Positions 8,654-18,631 are shown, counted from the stretch's first letter. The stretch: 64,000 nucleotides of DNA from UWMA-0277 sp965183885 (GCA_965183885.1 OZ238992.1:496001-560000); one strand, 5' to 3'. The notes: a model not told the origin generated them from the sequence alone. Translations and numbers: made by a program.

Positions 8654-10041
8654 TAATCAGGGGCTGCAACAAAAGGAAAAGTTCTAATCCCAAATGAATA
8701 CGATATAGAAGTCTGATCAATTAGGTCAGACTTTTTATTGCTATAAAAAGTAGTAAAGAAAACATCAAACCCTAAAATCTTATAAGAAATCTCAGGCTGA
8801 ATAGTGCTTAAATGAGTAAGTACTCCTTGTCCATTAAAATTTCCATAGGAATATTCATCTCCATTACGCTCAGCATCAAAATCAGAAGCAAATATATTTT
8901 GCCCAAAGTGTGTGCCTAAAGAATCTAAACCAACTAAAGCAATAGTAGCCTTTAATTTTAGCTTTAGTTTTCCTTTAGCATAACCCACAATTGTAACTAA
9001 CTCTTTAAAATTTGCCCCTAAGGGATGCGCTAAAGCATGATTTACATGAGTATAAGATTGCATAGGCTCTTTATGAGCATAAGTATAAGGTTGCGCCTGA
9101 TTATACTCCAATAATGCTGTTAACATCTTATACTGCGTTTTAATCCCTAGTTGATAAGCAAATTTATTCTGAAAAAAGCCCGTTGAAAAGTTAGCATCTC
9201 TGTCTTTTTGTCTTGCTATATTAAGGTCATCCAATAACACCTGCATATATAACATTGTTTTTTTGAAACTTACATTAAGAGAAGCTCCCATCAATACATT
9301 ATCAGGAGAATGTTTTGAAAACTCAACAGGGCGATAAAAAATAACAGGATTAAGATATTCCACATCATAAGCTCTATTATAATCTTCAGAATTAGCTTGC
9401 CAAATAACACCTTCAAAAACAGCTATATTAACATAATCCCCTACCCCAACATCCAAATAATGAATACTAGCATGTTTCTTTCTATCCATACCTTTATCCT
9501 GAATATCTAAAAATGTTGTAAATAAGTTATAATACTTTACGCGACCAAATTCTGTCTTAACCTTTAAGTAAGGATAAGGACTTAACTCATCAGATAAAAA
9601 TAACGAACGATAACCATTACCTATGAAGTGCTTTCCTTTTCCAAAACTAAGAGTGATAAACTTATTTGCCTTATAATCTAAAGCATACATCCACCTTGTA
9701 TTATCTCTTCCAAACCCAGGAAGCACCCCTAAAGAATCTTTAATCTCATTTACTCTTAAACTATGCGACCCTTTTAACACATCAAAAGAAGCAGAAACTT
9801 TTATCTTATTAGAGCGTCCTGATTTAAGAGACAAACCATATAAGAGTGTAGAATTCTTATCTTCTCTAAAACCATCACTGCTTAAAGTAGAAAATCTTAA
9901 TGCACTTACATTATAAGCAGAAGAATCTACCTTAAAATCAAAACGACTATGATACTCTTTAGAAAAAAATGAAATATTACTTTGTGCGCTAGCCTGCACT
10001 AAGATAAAAAGAAATAAAATACTACTAAAAAGCGTTTTCAT
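8650..10041 (-). CDS. Outer-membrane beta-barrel of the Wzi (capsule assembly) / RemB type
   Basis: The ATG at 10041 gives a clean signal peptide (MKTLFSSILFLFILVQASAQ) and 463 residues; the frame extends to 10080 but that would lie deep inside the upstream gene. The mature protein has many alternating hydrophobic/aromatic strands, as in a porin-like barrel, and contains GKGKHFIGNGYRSLFLSDE followed by PYPYLKVKTEFGRVKYYN, which resembles the conserved core of Wzi, the outer-membrane lectin that holds capsule on the cell, and of the Flavobacterium gliding-related protein RemB. It is the last gene of the polysaccharide locus and overlaps the preceding sugar transferase by 17 bases, so a role in surface retention of the polymer is inferred. 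Confidence 0.65.
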   Translation of the reverse strand: MKTLFSSILFLFILVQASAQSNISFFSKEYHSRFDFKVDSSAYNVSALRFSTLSSDGFREDKNSTLLYGLSLKSGRSNKIKVSASFDVLKGSHSLRVNEIKDSLGVLPGFGRDNTRWMYALDYKANKFITLSFGKGKHFIGNGYRSLFLSDELSPYPYLKVKTEFGRVKYYNLFTTFLDIQDKGMDRKKHASIHYLDVGVGDYVNIAVFEGVIWQANSEDYNRAYDVEYLNPVIFYRPVEFSKHSPDNVLMGASLNVSFKKTMLYMQVLLDDLNIARQKDRDANFSTGFFQNKFAYQLGIKTQYKMLTALLEYNQAQPYTYAHKEPMQSYTHVNHALAHPLGANFKELVTIVGYAKGKLKLKLKATIALVGLDSLGTHFGQNIFASDFDAERNGDEYSYGNFNGQGVLTHLSTIQPEISYKILGFDVFFTTFYSNKKSDLIDQTSISYSFGIRTFPFVAAPDY

Positions 10042-11410
10042 CTCCCTTAAACACATTCCAAACAGTATGGAAAATAACATTAATATCTAATGAAAGCGAC
10101 CAGTTCTCTATATACCAAACATCAAGACGAACACGTCCCTCCATATCTTTTAATTCTTTAGTCTCCCCTCTAAACCCTTTTACCTGGGCTGCTCCAGTAA
10201 TCCCTGGCTTTACCAGTTGCCTCACCATATATTTATTAATTAATGCAGAGTACTCCTCAGTATGAGCAAGCATGTGAGGCCTTGGTCCTACAACAGACAT
10301 ATCACCAAGAAAAACATTAATAAACTGCGGAAACTCATCTAAAGATGATTTTCTTAAGAATGCACCAATTTTAGTAATACGAGCATCTCCTTTGGAGGCC
10401 TGTTTAGTATCAGCATCGATACTCTGAGTCATAGACCTAAATTTATAGCACATAAACTCTTGATTATCTACTCCTGACCTAGCTTGCTTAAATAACACAG
10501 GACCTTTGGAGGAAATCTTAATTAACAATGCAATTATTGGGTATAACCAACTTAACACTAATACAATTACTAAAGAAGAAAATAGAATATCAAATGATCT
10601 TTTAATAAAACGATTACTTGCATCAGTAAGTGGTTCCGCTCTTAAAGTTACTACCGGAACATCATCAAAGAAATCAATATTTACACGCTTAAAGATAAAC
10701 CCCCTAAAATCAGGAACAACCTTAAAACGTATCATATTCTTATCACAAAAAGTAACCAGACTTTTAATCTTTTGAGTATAGGTTAGTGGCATAGTATAAA
10801 ACACCTCATCAATACCATTACTAATAGCAAAGCTTTCTAAAGCATCATAATTATCTGTTTTTACACCATCCTTAATTTTAAAAGATATATCTGTATCAGA
10901 GAAAACACCCATTACCTTCACCCCTAAAACATCATCAGAATTAAAATAAGTATACAACTGTTTTGCCACCTCTCCCCCACCAAGAATAATTACTTTCTTA
11001 TAATTAAACCCTGATTTACGAAACATATAAATTAACTTAACAGCAAAATAACGCCAAAGTAAAATCAGCACAAAAAGAGTTAAATAAGTGGCATATAAAT
11101 GTTCTCTTGAAAATTCAGACGCCTTTAAAGAAAAAAGTATTGAGCTGATTATAAGCGTATTAAAAGCAAATGCCTTAAATAGATTAAACAATATCCTATC
11201 TAATCTCCTTAACCTTTTTAACTCATAAAGTTCCAACATTAATGCTACTAAAATCCAAACTGCATTAAAAATTATAAATAGAAACTTATACTTATCTGAG
11301 AAGATAAGATTGTCAAACTTTAAGTAAAATGTAATAAGGAATGCAAAATTAACTAAAAACACATCACCAATAAAGTGTACAAACCAGAAGTATCTTGAAT
11401 ATCCTTTCAT
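10025..11410 (-). CDS. Polyprenyl-phosphate hexose-1-phosphate transferase (WbaP/WcaJ type)
   Basis: 461 residues. Four or five membrane segments at the N-terminus, a Rossmann-like CoA-binding domain (VIILGGGEVAKQL near residue 142), then the catalytic bacterial sugar-transferase domain: KRSFDILFSSLVIVLVLSWL as the re-entrant membrane helix, SSKGPVLFKQARSG, YKFRSM, DEFPQFINVFLGDMSVVGPRP and KPGITGAAQVKGFRG. Members of this family start repeat-unit synthesis by moving a sugar-1-phosphate from UDP-sugar to undecaprenyl phosphate at the inner membrane. It is the long, two-domain form, in contrast to the short PglC-like paralogue at 24230-24817, so this locus has two initiating enzymes. Confidence 0.92.
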   Translation of the reverse strand: MKGYSRYFWFVHFIGDVFLVNFAFLITFYLKFDNLIFSDKYKFLFIIFNAVWILVALMLELYELKRLRRLDRILFNLFKAFAFNTLIISSILFSLKASEFSREHLYATYLTLFVLILLWRYFAVKLIYMFRKSGFNYKKVIILGGGEVAKQLYTYFNSDDVLGVKVMGVFSDTDISFKIKDGVKTDNYDALESFAISNGIDEVFYTMPLTYTQKIKSLVTFCDKNMIRFKVVPDFRGFIFKRVNIDFFDDVPVVTLRAEPLTDASNRFIKRSFDILFSSLVIVLVLSWLYPIIALLIKISSKGPVLFKQARSGVDNQEFMCYKFRSMTQSIDADTKQASKGDARITKIGAFLRKSSLDEFPQFINVFLGDMSVVGPRPHMLAHTEEYSALINKYMVRQLVKPGITGAAQVKGFRGETKELKDMEGRVRLDVWYIENWSLSLDINVIFHTVWNVFKGDENAF

Positions 11411-11418
11411 ATATGAAG

Positions 11419-11426
11419 CAAAAATA
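11419..11426 (-). promoter_or_regulatory. Possible internal -7 element before the WbaP-type gene
   Basis: The 88-base gap upstream of this gene, one of the longest in the locus, contains TATTTTTG on the minus strand, matching TAnnTTTG, with a TTG 16 bases upstream (11443-11445). The predicted start would lie only a few bases from the ATG at 11410, which argues for caution. Confidence 0.25.
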
Positions 11427-11498
11427 TAAAAACTAAATACTACAAAGACTTATTGAAGCAAGAAGCTTAAAGTCTTTTCAACAAGATTATTAATACCC

Positions 11499-12182
11499 TT
11501 AATTAGAGGAGTTAAATTTATCTAGCACTAAATCATATAAAATTAAAGCAATTGCATAAGGATAATAAATAAAGTAACGCTTTATAAGCTGCGGTTCATC
11601 GTACATTCTGTAAAATGCTCTAAGTCCTAGTTTATTTATCCAGTTTGGATAATATTTTATTCCAGCAGCAGTTTGATGCAAGAAACCTCCACAAGTAAAG
11701 CCCTCTCCTTCCCAAGCTGTTGCAGAAAGATCAATAAGAAACTGCTCCTGCAAAGGAGTTCCCATTCCACAAATCACATAATCTGCTTTAAGCTCAATTA
11801 TCTCATTAAAAACTACCGTCCTTTCATCCGATGTTCTTAAATAACCATCTCTAAAACCACAAATACTTAAATCTGGAAATTGTTTTTGAATATTTTGAAT
11901 TGCAACATCAATTACCTTTGGTTTTGTACCAATAAAGTATATCGTTTTATTTTTTGCTATAGCCTCACCAAATACCACAGGAGCTAAAGAAGTCATATCA
12001 AAACTTTTTCGGGTATACCTACTGCCAAACAAATTCAATAATTTTACCAATAAAATCCCATCAATTTCTATATTAAAATGAGCTAATTGTTTCTTATCTT
12101 TTCTTGCTAAAAGATAAGAAAATGGATTTAAGAATGTAGTAATTCGTTTATCCTTACTTTTTGATTTAATTATTCTAATCAT
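11499..12182 (-). CDS. WecG/TagA/CpsF-family glycosyltransferase (GT26)
   Basis: 227 residues. The conserved GT26 signature is present: VICGMGTPLQEQFL, then GGFLHQTAAGIKYYPNWI, then LGLRAFYRMYDEPQLIKRYF near the C-terminus, where a basic/amphipathic tail anchors these enzymes to the membrane. The family adds N-acetylmannosamine(uronic acid) or related sugars to lipid-linked intermediates (WecG, TagA); the sugar used here is not known. The start overlaps the end of the upstream gene by 4 bases, consistent with translational coupling in the polysaccharide operon. Confidence 0.88.
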   Translation of the reverse strand: MIRIIKSKSKDKRITTFLNPFSYLLARKDKKQLAHFNIEIDGILLVKLLNLFGSRYTRKSFDMTSLAPVVFGEAIAKNKTIYFIGTKPKVIDVAIQNIQKQFPDLSICGFRDGYLRTSDERTVVFNEIIELKADYVICGMGTPLQEQFLIDLSATAWEGEGFTCGGFLHQTAAGIKYYPNWINKLGLRAFYRMYDEPQLIKRYFIYYPYAIALILYDLVLDKFNSSN

Positions 12183-13375
12183 AATACCTGTTCAACTTCA
12201 TTAACAATAATTTTTACTGATTCATTAGCATTTGGCTGAAAAAAATGAGCTATACTTATATTTTCTTTTTCTTTAGTTGAGAAAATATGTTCCAACAGCT
12301 GATCCGTACTAAATGCCTTAATAAATAAATCATTATTAATAAAACTATTTTTAAACCTCCAATATTGATTATCTAAAAACAAGAATATTACTTTTTTCCC
12401 TATAGACATTGCCTCCAAAAGCACAGTAGAATTAACGCCAATAACAATGTCCTTTTCTTTTATCGATTTGTAAACATCAACTGATTTATCCTCCAGTGTA
12501 ACCCAATTAAGATCAGGGACATAACTATAGTTTTTAATATCATCCCTAGGATGGATTCTAATTGTCAAGTGAATATCTGACACCTGTTCCTTAGCTAGCT
12601 TCTCTAACAAGATTTTTATTGTTTTATGCTGCAATCTATCATTCTCAAACTCATTATGCCATATATAACCTTGCGTGACATATAAGAGCTGTTTTTTATT
12701 ACTCTTAACAGCCTCCACTTTATTTAAGAACCTGTACCTAGGCATACCACTTTTTACAAGCTTAACCTTTCGTATTATTTGCTTATTAATATGCGAAGCA
12801 ACATAATCACTTATAACAAATATCTTTGACAATCTACTACAACCTACATCACTAGGTAATAAATAATTATACGGCAAAAAAGCAAATATTTTATTTAACC
12901 CCTTTTTAAAGATTCTTCTAAAATAATCTTTAACATCAAACATCTTATTCTCAGAATGTCTTATAACATCCTTTAGTGAGAATGAATAATCTGATATTAT
13001 TCCATCTAATATAAGTAAATGACTCTTATCTTTAAATTTATCAATAATAACTCTTTGCAAAGCCCCATCATTACCATAAATAAAAGCGTCAAAAGTATTA
13101 AGGTTGTAATCTTTTATCACATCCTTAAATTGCATTAAGAATTTTATTTTCTCAACAAATGACAAATAAGCAAAAGCAGTCTTTAAACTCAAAGAAAGCT
13201 TTATAACATCAAACTTAAAGTCACTTTCATAAATATATTGATTATAAACCTCTGAAGTATCAAAAAAGAACACTTTATACCCTTTTAAAGACAATTGCTC
13301 CGCAACAGGTATCATATTATCAATATGAGTTTTATTTTGTGGGAAGAATAGAATCTTCTTGTTCCTTTTTTGCAT
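12179..13375 (-). CDS. Putative GT-B fold glycosyltransferase / CDP-glycerol-transferase-like protein
   Basis: 398 residues, no signal peptide. The N-terminus (KKILFFPQNKTHIDNMIPVA) is a first Rossmann strand and helix, and the C-terminal half has LTIRIHPRDD, KEKDIVIGVNSTVLLEAMS and GKKVIFL, a pattern of nucleotide-binding Rossmann folds in GT-B enzymes such as capsule (KpsS-like), polysialyl- or CDP-glycerol transferases. The exact family is not clear to me. The start overlaps the previous gene by 44 bases; no later Met preserves the first beta strand. Its position between polymerase and WecG-like genes supports a role in repeat-unit assembly. Confidence 0.6.
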   Translation of the reverse strand: MQKRNKKILFFPQNKTHIDNMIPVAEQLSLKGYKVFFFDTSEVYNQYIYESDFKFDVIKLSLSLKTAFAYLSFVEKIKFLMQFKDVIKDYNLNTFDAFIYGNDGALQRVIIDKFKDKSHLLILDGIISDYSFSLKDVIRHSENKMFDVKDYFRRIFKKGLNKIFAFLPYNYLLPSDVGCSRLSKIFVISDYVASHINKQIIRKVKLVKSGMPRYRFLNKVEAVKSNKKQLLYVTQGYIWHNEFENDRLQHKTIKILLEKLAKEQVSDIHLTIRIHPRDDIKNYSYVPDLNWVTLEDKSVDVYKSIKEKDIVIGVNSTVLLEAMSIGKKVIFLFLDNQYWRFKNSFINNDLFIKAFSTDQLLEHIFSTKEKENISIAHFFQPNANESVKIIVNEVEQVL

Positions 13376-14549
13376 AAAAATAAGATAACATTATAAATAT
13401 TAATAATTCCGATTGGTAAAAATAGTGCGCATTTTCTAAAAAACCAATAACCTCTATCCCAAAAAATAAAACAAACACTAACTTCACTATTTTTTGATCC
13501 CTCAATGAGCTTCTTAAAATAGTCATAGTGACTTTATATTGATAGTATAGATATAGTATTAATCCCAAAATACCACCTTCAACCAACATTAACAAGTAAT
13601 CATTATGCGCAGCTACACCACTTTCTCCAGTAGCATGAAAAAAGAATTCATTAAACCCTCCTAAACCAATACCAATTAAGAAATCTGAAACACTTAAATT
13701 AATAATCGATTGCTGAATAATAAACACCCTATACATAGAAGAAGCATCTAGTTCGCTTACTAAAAATAATTCTTTCATTCTTGGCAGAAGATCAGTATAA
13801 AGCACAACTAAAACAAATAACACTCCAAATAGAAGACTAAAAACTAAATAAGATATCTTTACTAATAAACGCTTATTTAAATAAAAGTTAATAAATAAAT
13901 TTGCAAGAAATAATGCAATTAAGAGCAATCTAGAATGAGATAGAATGAAAATCCAGAATAATAAAATAAGCATTATAAACCTTAATAAGTTAAGTTTATT
14001 AAATGACACGTATTGCAAGTAGGTAATAAGAACAAAAGCAGATAAGGCAAAACCTAAATGATGGTCCGTAAAATTTCCTGCAACCCTATAGGCTCCATTT
14101 ACAAACCTTACACTTCCTGAAAGCAACTCATAGAATCCTGAAAACACAATAATAGATGACAACACCATTACCACTAAGGATACAGATGAAAGCTTTATGT
14201 TATTACTTTTAAAACCTAAATAGAAAATGGTAAATGTTGTAATATATAATAAATATCTACTAAAGGTAGGTAGCCACTCAACCGGAGAATTTAATAAGAT
14301 GGAAACAATGGACTGTAGCATAAAAATTAACCCCACAATTTTAAAAGTGCTTGACCAACTCATTCTTTGATGCATTACCGCATATAATATTACTATAAAT
14401 ATCATATTAACTATTAACAAAGAAAAATAAACTGTAAAATTAATTATTCGTTCCTCAACAGCTATTAAATCAGCAAAAGGGTAAGCAAAAAAACTTAACA
14501 CCCATATAATAGAGAAAAAATAAAAATGAACTTTATGTAAGCTTTTCAT
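13332..14549 (-). CDS. O-antigen polymerase/ligase family membrane protein (Wzy/WaaL type)
   Basis: 405 residues with about 10-12 membrane helices. The signature periplasmic loop and following helix GVAAHNDYLLMLVEGGILGL (about residues 310-330) is characteristic of the Wzy_C/WaaL family, which polymerises or ligates undecaprenyl-linked glycans on the periplasmic side. An Arg-bearing loop (YRVAGNFTDHHLGFALSAF) is also typical. It overlaps the Wzx flippase gene by 17 bases, matching the usual wzx-wzy pairing. Whether it acts as polymerase or ligase cannot be told from sequence. Confidence 0.85.
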   Translation of the reverse strand: MKSLHKVHFYFFSIIWVLSFFAYPFADLIAVEERIINFTVYFSLLIVNMIFIVILYAVMHQRMSWSSTFKIVGLIFMLQSIVSILLNSPVEWLPTFSRYLLYITTFTIFYLGFKSNNIKLSSVSLVVMVLSSIIVFSGFYELLSGSVRFVNGAYRVAGNFTDHHLGFALSAFVLITYLQYVSFNKLNLLRFIMLILLFWIFILSHSRLLLIALFLANLFINFYLNKRLLVKISYLVFSLLFGVLFVLVVLYTDLLPRMKELFLVSELDASSMYRVFIIQQSIINLSVSDFLIGIGLGGFNEFFFHATGESGVAAHNDYLLMLVEGGILGLILYLYYQYKVTMTILRSSLRDQKIVKLVFVLFFGIEVIGFLENAHYFYQSELLIFIMLSYFYAKKEQEDSILPTK

Positions 14550-15789
14550 ATAAAAGAGTCCAGGGCATTTTATAGTACTTATTTTGATACCAGAATACCA
14601 TCACAGCACTAACTGAAAATGATAATACTGTAGCATATGCAGCTCCAATAGCACCATACCAATTAATAAAAATATAATTAAATAGTAAATTTAAAATTGC
14701 TGCAACAAAAGTACTAATTCCTAAAAAGGAGGTTTTATTTAAGTGCACTAAATAAGGAAATAATATTTTATACACTCCATGTACTGCATATCCAATTGCA
14801 ATCCAGAACACATATATTTCTGCTCCTTCATACCTTACATTTACAACATAAGGAATAATTAATTTTGCAATTACCGAGATCAAAAAAGCTATTAAGAATA
14901 TTGCTATAATATATAAGTAACTATATTTTACAATACGCTTTTTCTTTTTTGCATCTGGGTCAGATAACATCCTATAAAACCAAGGTGACCATGCCTTTAT
15001 AAAGGCATCCGTAAACAATACCACTACCATCCCAAACATATACCCAACAGAATAAATTCCAACCATTTCTAAACTTATCATTCTTTCAATAAAAAAACGA
15101 TCACTTAAACCAATAATAATACCCCCAACAACATGAGGAATTAAAGGGATAGATAAATTAAGTACTTTCCTAAGCTCTACTTTATCAAACTTAAATGTTA
15201 CATACCCATTCCTATGCATATAAGCTAATGATATAAAAAAGAAAAGTGTATAAGCTGTAAGAATTCCTAAAGCCTGAGAGTACCAACCATAATTATAAAA
15301 TAATAACAATACTATAGTAACCCCCATATTCACAGCAGTATTTACCACCTCAAATGCTCCAAAAAGCAACGCTTTCTCTTCATTCCTCAATAGTGTTAAG
15401 TTAAGTGTATTTACCATAAACATAAAACTTATTACAGGAATAACCATTACCCAATTTGAGGGCACTGAAAACAAATTATCATACCATAGCGATGTAAGAA
15501 AAGTTATCCCTAAAGCTAAAGAAGCTGTTATAGTAAGAATGAATAATATATTAGCAATTAAAACAGAAAGCTGCTTTTTAGTATAATTGAAAAAATTCTT
15601 AGAGATATTAGTATGCATAGCCATACCAATAAATGCTGAGTAAAAAGCAATCATCAACTGGAAAATCGCTAATACTCCATATTCTTCAGGAGATAGATAT
15701 TCAGTTAGCAATGGCAATAACAAAAAAGGTATTGCCTTATTTAGAACACTACTCCCTAAGTATATAATTGAACTTTTAATTAGTTGCAA
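14533..15789 (-). CDS. Oligosaccharide flippase (Wzx type)
   Basis: 418 residues, about 12 membrane helices. The N-terminus (SSIIYLGSSVLNKAIPFLLL, then PLLTEYLSPEEYGVLAIFQL) is the standard opening of the polysaccharide-transport (PST) branch of the MOP superfamily, and the middle SIPLIPHVVGGIIIGLSDRF matches its conserved seventh helix region. It would move undecaprenyl-linked repeat units across the inner membrane for the adjacent Wzy-type protein. This is one of two flippases in the locus; the other, at 27863-29155, belongs to a different MOP branch. It overlaps both neighbours. Confidence 0.92.
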   Translation of the reverse strand: MQLIKSSIIYLGSSVLNKAIPFLLLPLLTEYLSPEEYGVLAIFQLMIAFYSAFIGMAMHTNISKNFFNYTKKQLSVLIANILFILTITASLALGITFLTSLWYDNLFSVPSNWVMVIPVISFMFMVNTLNLTLLRNEEKALLFGAFEVVNTAVNMGVTIVLLLFYNYGWYSQALGILTAYTLFFFISLAYMHRNGYVTFKFDKVELRKVLNLSIPLIPHVVGGIIIGLSDRFFIERMISLEMVGIYSVGYMFGMVVVLFTDAFIKAWSPWFYRMLSDPDAKKKKRIVKYSYLYIIAIFLIAFLISVIAKLIIPYVVNVRYEGAEIYVFWIAIGYAVHGVYKILFPYLVHLNKTSFLGISTFVAAILNLLFNYIFINWYGAIGAAYATVLSFSVSAVMVFWYQNKYYKMPWTLLYEKLT

Positions 15790-16429
15790 TCTTCTTCAAT
15801 TTATTTAGCGTTTCTATTGTAATTTCATTTTGAAAAAAAGAAATATTTTCTTTAATAAATTTCTTATCCCAATTCCACCACTCCATTGCCAATAACTCTT
15901 TTATTAGCTCTTCCGAGAACCTATATTTTATTAGTTTAGCAGGAACTCCCCCCACGATTGCATAATCAGGAACATCTTTTGTAACTACTGACCCTGCACC
16001 TATTATAGCGCCATTCCCAATAGTAACACCAGGCATTATCACACTATTAGCACCTATCCAAACATCATTTTTTATTACAACCTTATTATAAGTTTGTTTA
16101 CGCTTAGTCACAAAATTTCCTACATAAGGAACATAAGGAAAAGCACTTATTGACAAATTTTTATAAGGATGACTAATTGCATTAATTGTTACATCCCATG
16201 AAATTGCACAATATTTACCAATAACACTATTTGTGATTTTGGTATACCTACCAATAGAAGTAAGCCTTCCAATAACTGTTTGTTTAACATCAGCAAAAGG
16301 AGCTACCATTACTTCACTATTAAAGGTAGAGCCATCAATAATTGATTTTAATGATATTGATCCATAATCCTTAATGTTATTTGACCTAAATTTTAATCTT
16401 AGTAAAATATGTTTAATAAGTTGTTTCAT
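15776..16429 (-). CDS. CatB/Xat-type O-acetyltransferase (left-handed beta-helix)
   Basis: 217 residues. Hexapeptide repeats run through the middle (VIGRLTSIGRYTKITNSVIG), followed by the classic end motif DVWIGANSVIMPGVTIGNG, GAGSVVTKDVPDYAIVGGVP, AKLIKYRF and a C-terminal MEWWNWDKKFIKEN segment seen in CatB-related acetyltransferases. Such enzymes form trimers and acetylate sugar hydroxyls (or amines) using acetyl-CoA. In this locus it probably decorates the glycan or makes an N-acetyl group of the nonulosonic acid; the choice is inference. Overlaps the flippase gene by 14 bases. Confidence 0.88.
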   Translation of the reverse strand: MKQLIKHILLRLKFRSNNIKDYGSISLKSIIDGSTFNSEVMVAPFADVKQTVIGRLTSIGRYTKITNSVIGKYCAISWDVTINAISHPYKNLSISAFPYVPYVGNFVTKRKQTYNKVVIKNDVWIGANSVIMPGVTIGNGAIIGAGSVVTKDVPDYAIVGGVPAKLIKYRFSEELIKELLAMEWWNWDKKFIKENISFFQNEITIETLNKLKKIATN

Positions 16430-16433
16430 AACA

Positions 16434-17576
16434 CTATGGCAATTGGGCTATAAACTCTTTCATTATACTAAAGTGTCTATCAATTTCTATTCTAGTCTGT
16501 TTAATCTTTACTCCATTGTTTAATTCATAACCAACAATATTTCTAAAATCATTTTTCAAATCCCAAAGCGGAGCAGTATCATCTATTATAATATCTAGTT
16601 TCCTTAGTGCTTTTAATAATAACGATGAGTTTACTTTATCTACAGACTCTAAAATAACACCTCCAATTACTTTTTCTAAAGCTTTTCCTCTACCATCCTC
16701 ACTAACTAATACTGTTGGCTTTGACATACTACTCATATATATATGAGCATGCACCCTATAACCGACATGTAAATCAACTGTATTATAATAATTCATTAAA
16801 TTCTCAGCACTACCTGAGATATCCACCCAATTAAAACTATTAGATTCTAACCAATTTAAGAATTTAAGTTGAGCATTATGAAATTGCTTATTTGCTCCTG
16901 GGGCATTTAAGTATTTATCTGATGGGGAATGATGAAAAACAGTTTCAACCTCTGCCTCTGGAAATAACTTTTTAGTTTCTAAGAATAGCTCCTTCATCTG
17001 CTTTAACATTCCTTTTGAAGATAGAATTGCAGCCCCTAATGAAAAGCCTACTTTCTTTATATTAGCTGGAACCTTAACTTCTTTACCTAAATAATTTATA
17101 TCATATAAAGCAGGGCACCCCGTCATCCTAAAATTAGTTAAACCTAAAGTATTTAGCACATTTTTAGTATGATAATCTCTAACACTTGAATAGTATGGAG
17201 CATCATTAATTCTTGTTAACAGCTCTATACTTTTAGCGTCTAAATTATAGTCATGTGTATTTTTCCAGTCTCCTTGTTTTGAATACCAACCTACCCCCAT
17301 AGCAAGTATTGGAACTTTTATATCATCCAAATTTGGCGTTAATCTATATACCCTAGGATACATCTTATTTTGAACAGCTGGCCCACCTAATAAAATTAAC
17401 GCTTTAGACTCATTAATTATTTTCAAGCTATTCTCACTTAGTTCTTCCCAAGCGTCAATATCCACAAGGTTAACTTCTGGCTTTAACTCTTTAAATAACT
17501 GCTTTGCTCGATACTTTATTAAGTAATCTCCAGCATTATTTTTGCTTCCTGTTAATAATACATATTGATCTTTCAT
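16434..17576 (-). CDS. Polysaccharide pyruvyl transferase family protein
   Basis: 380 residues. Opens with LLTGSKNNAGDYLIKYRAKQ, the NxGDxLI motif of the family, followed by ALILLGGPAVQNKMYP and, near the C-terminus, DLHVGYRVHAHIYMSSMSKP, which corresponds to the conserved GxRxH-type motif of pyruvyl transferases (CsaB/WcaK-like). These GT-B-like enzymes attach ketal pyruvate from phosphoenolpyruvate to sugars; related proteins in nonulosonic acid clusters are often of unknown role. It starts one base from the NeuB stop. Pyruvate would give the polymer negative charge (inference). Confidence 0.8.
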   Translation of the reverse strand: MKDQYVLLTGSKNNAGDYLIKYRAKQLFKELKPEVNLVDIDAWEELSENSLKIINESKALILLGGPAVQNKMYPRVYRLTPNLDDIKVPILAMGVGWYSKQGDWKNTHDYNLDAKSIELLTRINDAPYYSSVRDYHTKNVLNTLGLTNFRMTGCPALYDINYLGKEVKVPANIKKVGFSLGAAILSSKGMLKQMKELFLETKKLFPEAEVETVFHHSPSDKYLNAPGANKQFHNAQLKFLNWLESNSFNWVDISGSAENLMNYYNTVDLHVGYRVHAHIYMSSMSKPTVLVSEDGRGKALEKVIGGVILESVDKVNSSLLLKALRKLDIIIDDTAPLWDLKNDFRNIVGYELNNGVKIKQTRIEIDRHFSIMKEFIAQLP

Positions 17577-18631
17577 TAGAATAATTCTTTTGTAATTATA
17601 TCATCTTCAGTTACATCAACTTTTACTTCCTTACCAATAATATCGTCAATATATTTTGGACTAATTCCATGTGCAGGACGCTTAAAAGTTAAATCTTCTC
17701 TCTCTACCAGCTTACCTTTAGAAATATCTCTTGCAGCAACCAAGCTTCTTCTTGCATTTTCTCTTGCTTTATCTTCATCAGCTAAAGCCTCAACTTTAAA
17801 GCTTCCTAATACCTCAAAAGCTCTTTCTATATTCTTATTAAATACTAATAAATCTTCTTTATCCATTGCATGATAATGATCATTCCCTTCTAGTGTTTTA
17901 TCATGGGTAAAATGCTTTTCAATAATTGTTGCACCTAATAAAACCGCTATCTCGCAAGTCTTCATGTCTTTTGGCAAGGTATGATCAGAATATCCAATCA
18001 AATTATTTGGAAAAGCCTCTTTAAGACCTAAAATCATACCCAAATTAGCATTTTCATCTGGAGTAGGATAATTTAAGACACAATGCAATAGTGCTAGCGG
18101 GTTCTTAAATGGCTTTATCCAATTTACAGCATCTTGCACCTCACTAAGACTACTAGCGCCAGTAGAAAGGATAATTGGCTTCCCAAAGCTGCATATAAAC
18201 TCTATAAAAGGTTTATTTGTAATGTCCGATGATGATATCTTATAAACGTCCATCATTTTATCTAGGAAAGTTGCAGATTCTATATCAAAAGGGGTACTCA
18301 TAAACTCAATACCTACCTCATCACAATAATCTTTTAACTCTTGCATTTCTTTTTCCCAAAAGCCATCATGTTTTTTAAACAACTCAAATTGTGATTGTGT
18401 AGTTTCCTTTGTAGTGTCCCAATAGGCTGGAGAATGTTTAGACGCTAAAGTTTCAGCCTTATAGGACTGAAATTTTACAGCATGCGCACCTCCTGCTTTT
18501 GCCTGATCTACTAACTCTTTTGCAGTTTTCATTGAACCCTCATGATTCACTCCAACTTCTGCAATAATATATGGCAAACTTAAAGTACTACCACTAACTA
18601 CTTCTTTATTAATAACATCTAATATATTCAT
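17576..18631 (-). CDS. neuB: N-acetylneuraminate/nonulosonate synthase (NeuB/PseI/LegI family)
   Basis: 351 residues. The N-terminal TIM barrel shows IIAEVGVNHEGSMKTAKELV, AGGAHAVKFQSYKAETL, EFMSTPFD, YKISSSDITN and LLHCVLNYPTP; the C-terminal SAF (antifreeze-like) domain follows (RSLVAARDISKGKLVEREDL, RPAHGISPKYID). The family condenses phosphoenolpyruvate with a 6-carbon N-acyl sugar to make sialic, legionaminic or pseudaminic acid. The product cannot be fixed from sequence alone; the fused PseG-like domain in the next gene upstream suggests a bacterial di-N-acyl nonulosonate rather than Neu5Ac. Overlaps the fusion gene by 4 bases (ATGA-type). Confidence 0.92.
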   Translation of the reverse strand: MNILDVINKEVVSGSTLSLPYIIAEVGVNHEGSMKTAKELVDQAKAGGAHAVKFQSYKAETLASKHSPAYWDTTKETTQSQFELFKKHDGFWEKEMQELKDYCDEVGIEFMSTPFDIESATFLDKMMDVYKISSSDITNKPFIEFICSFGKPIILSTGASSLSEVQDAVNWIKPFKNPLALLHCVLNYPTPDENANLGMILGLKEAFPNNLIGYSDHTLPKDMKTCEIAVLLGATIIEKHFTHDKTLEGNDHYHAMDKEDLLVFNKNIERAFEVLGSFKVEALADEDKARENARRSLVAARDISKGKLVEREDLTFKRPAHGISPKYIDDIIGKEVKVDVTEDDIITKELF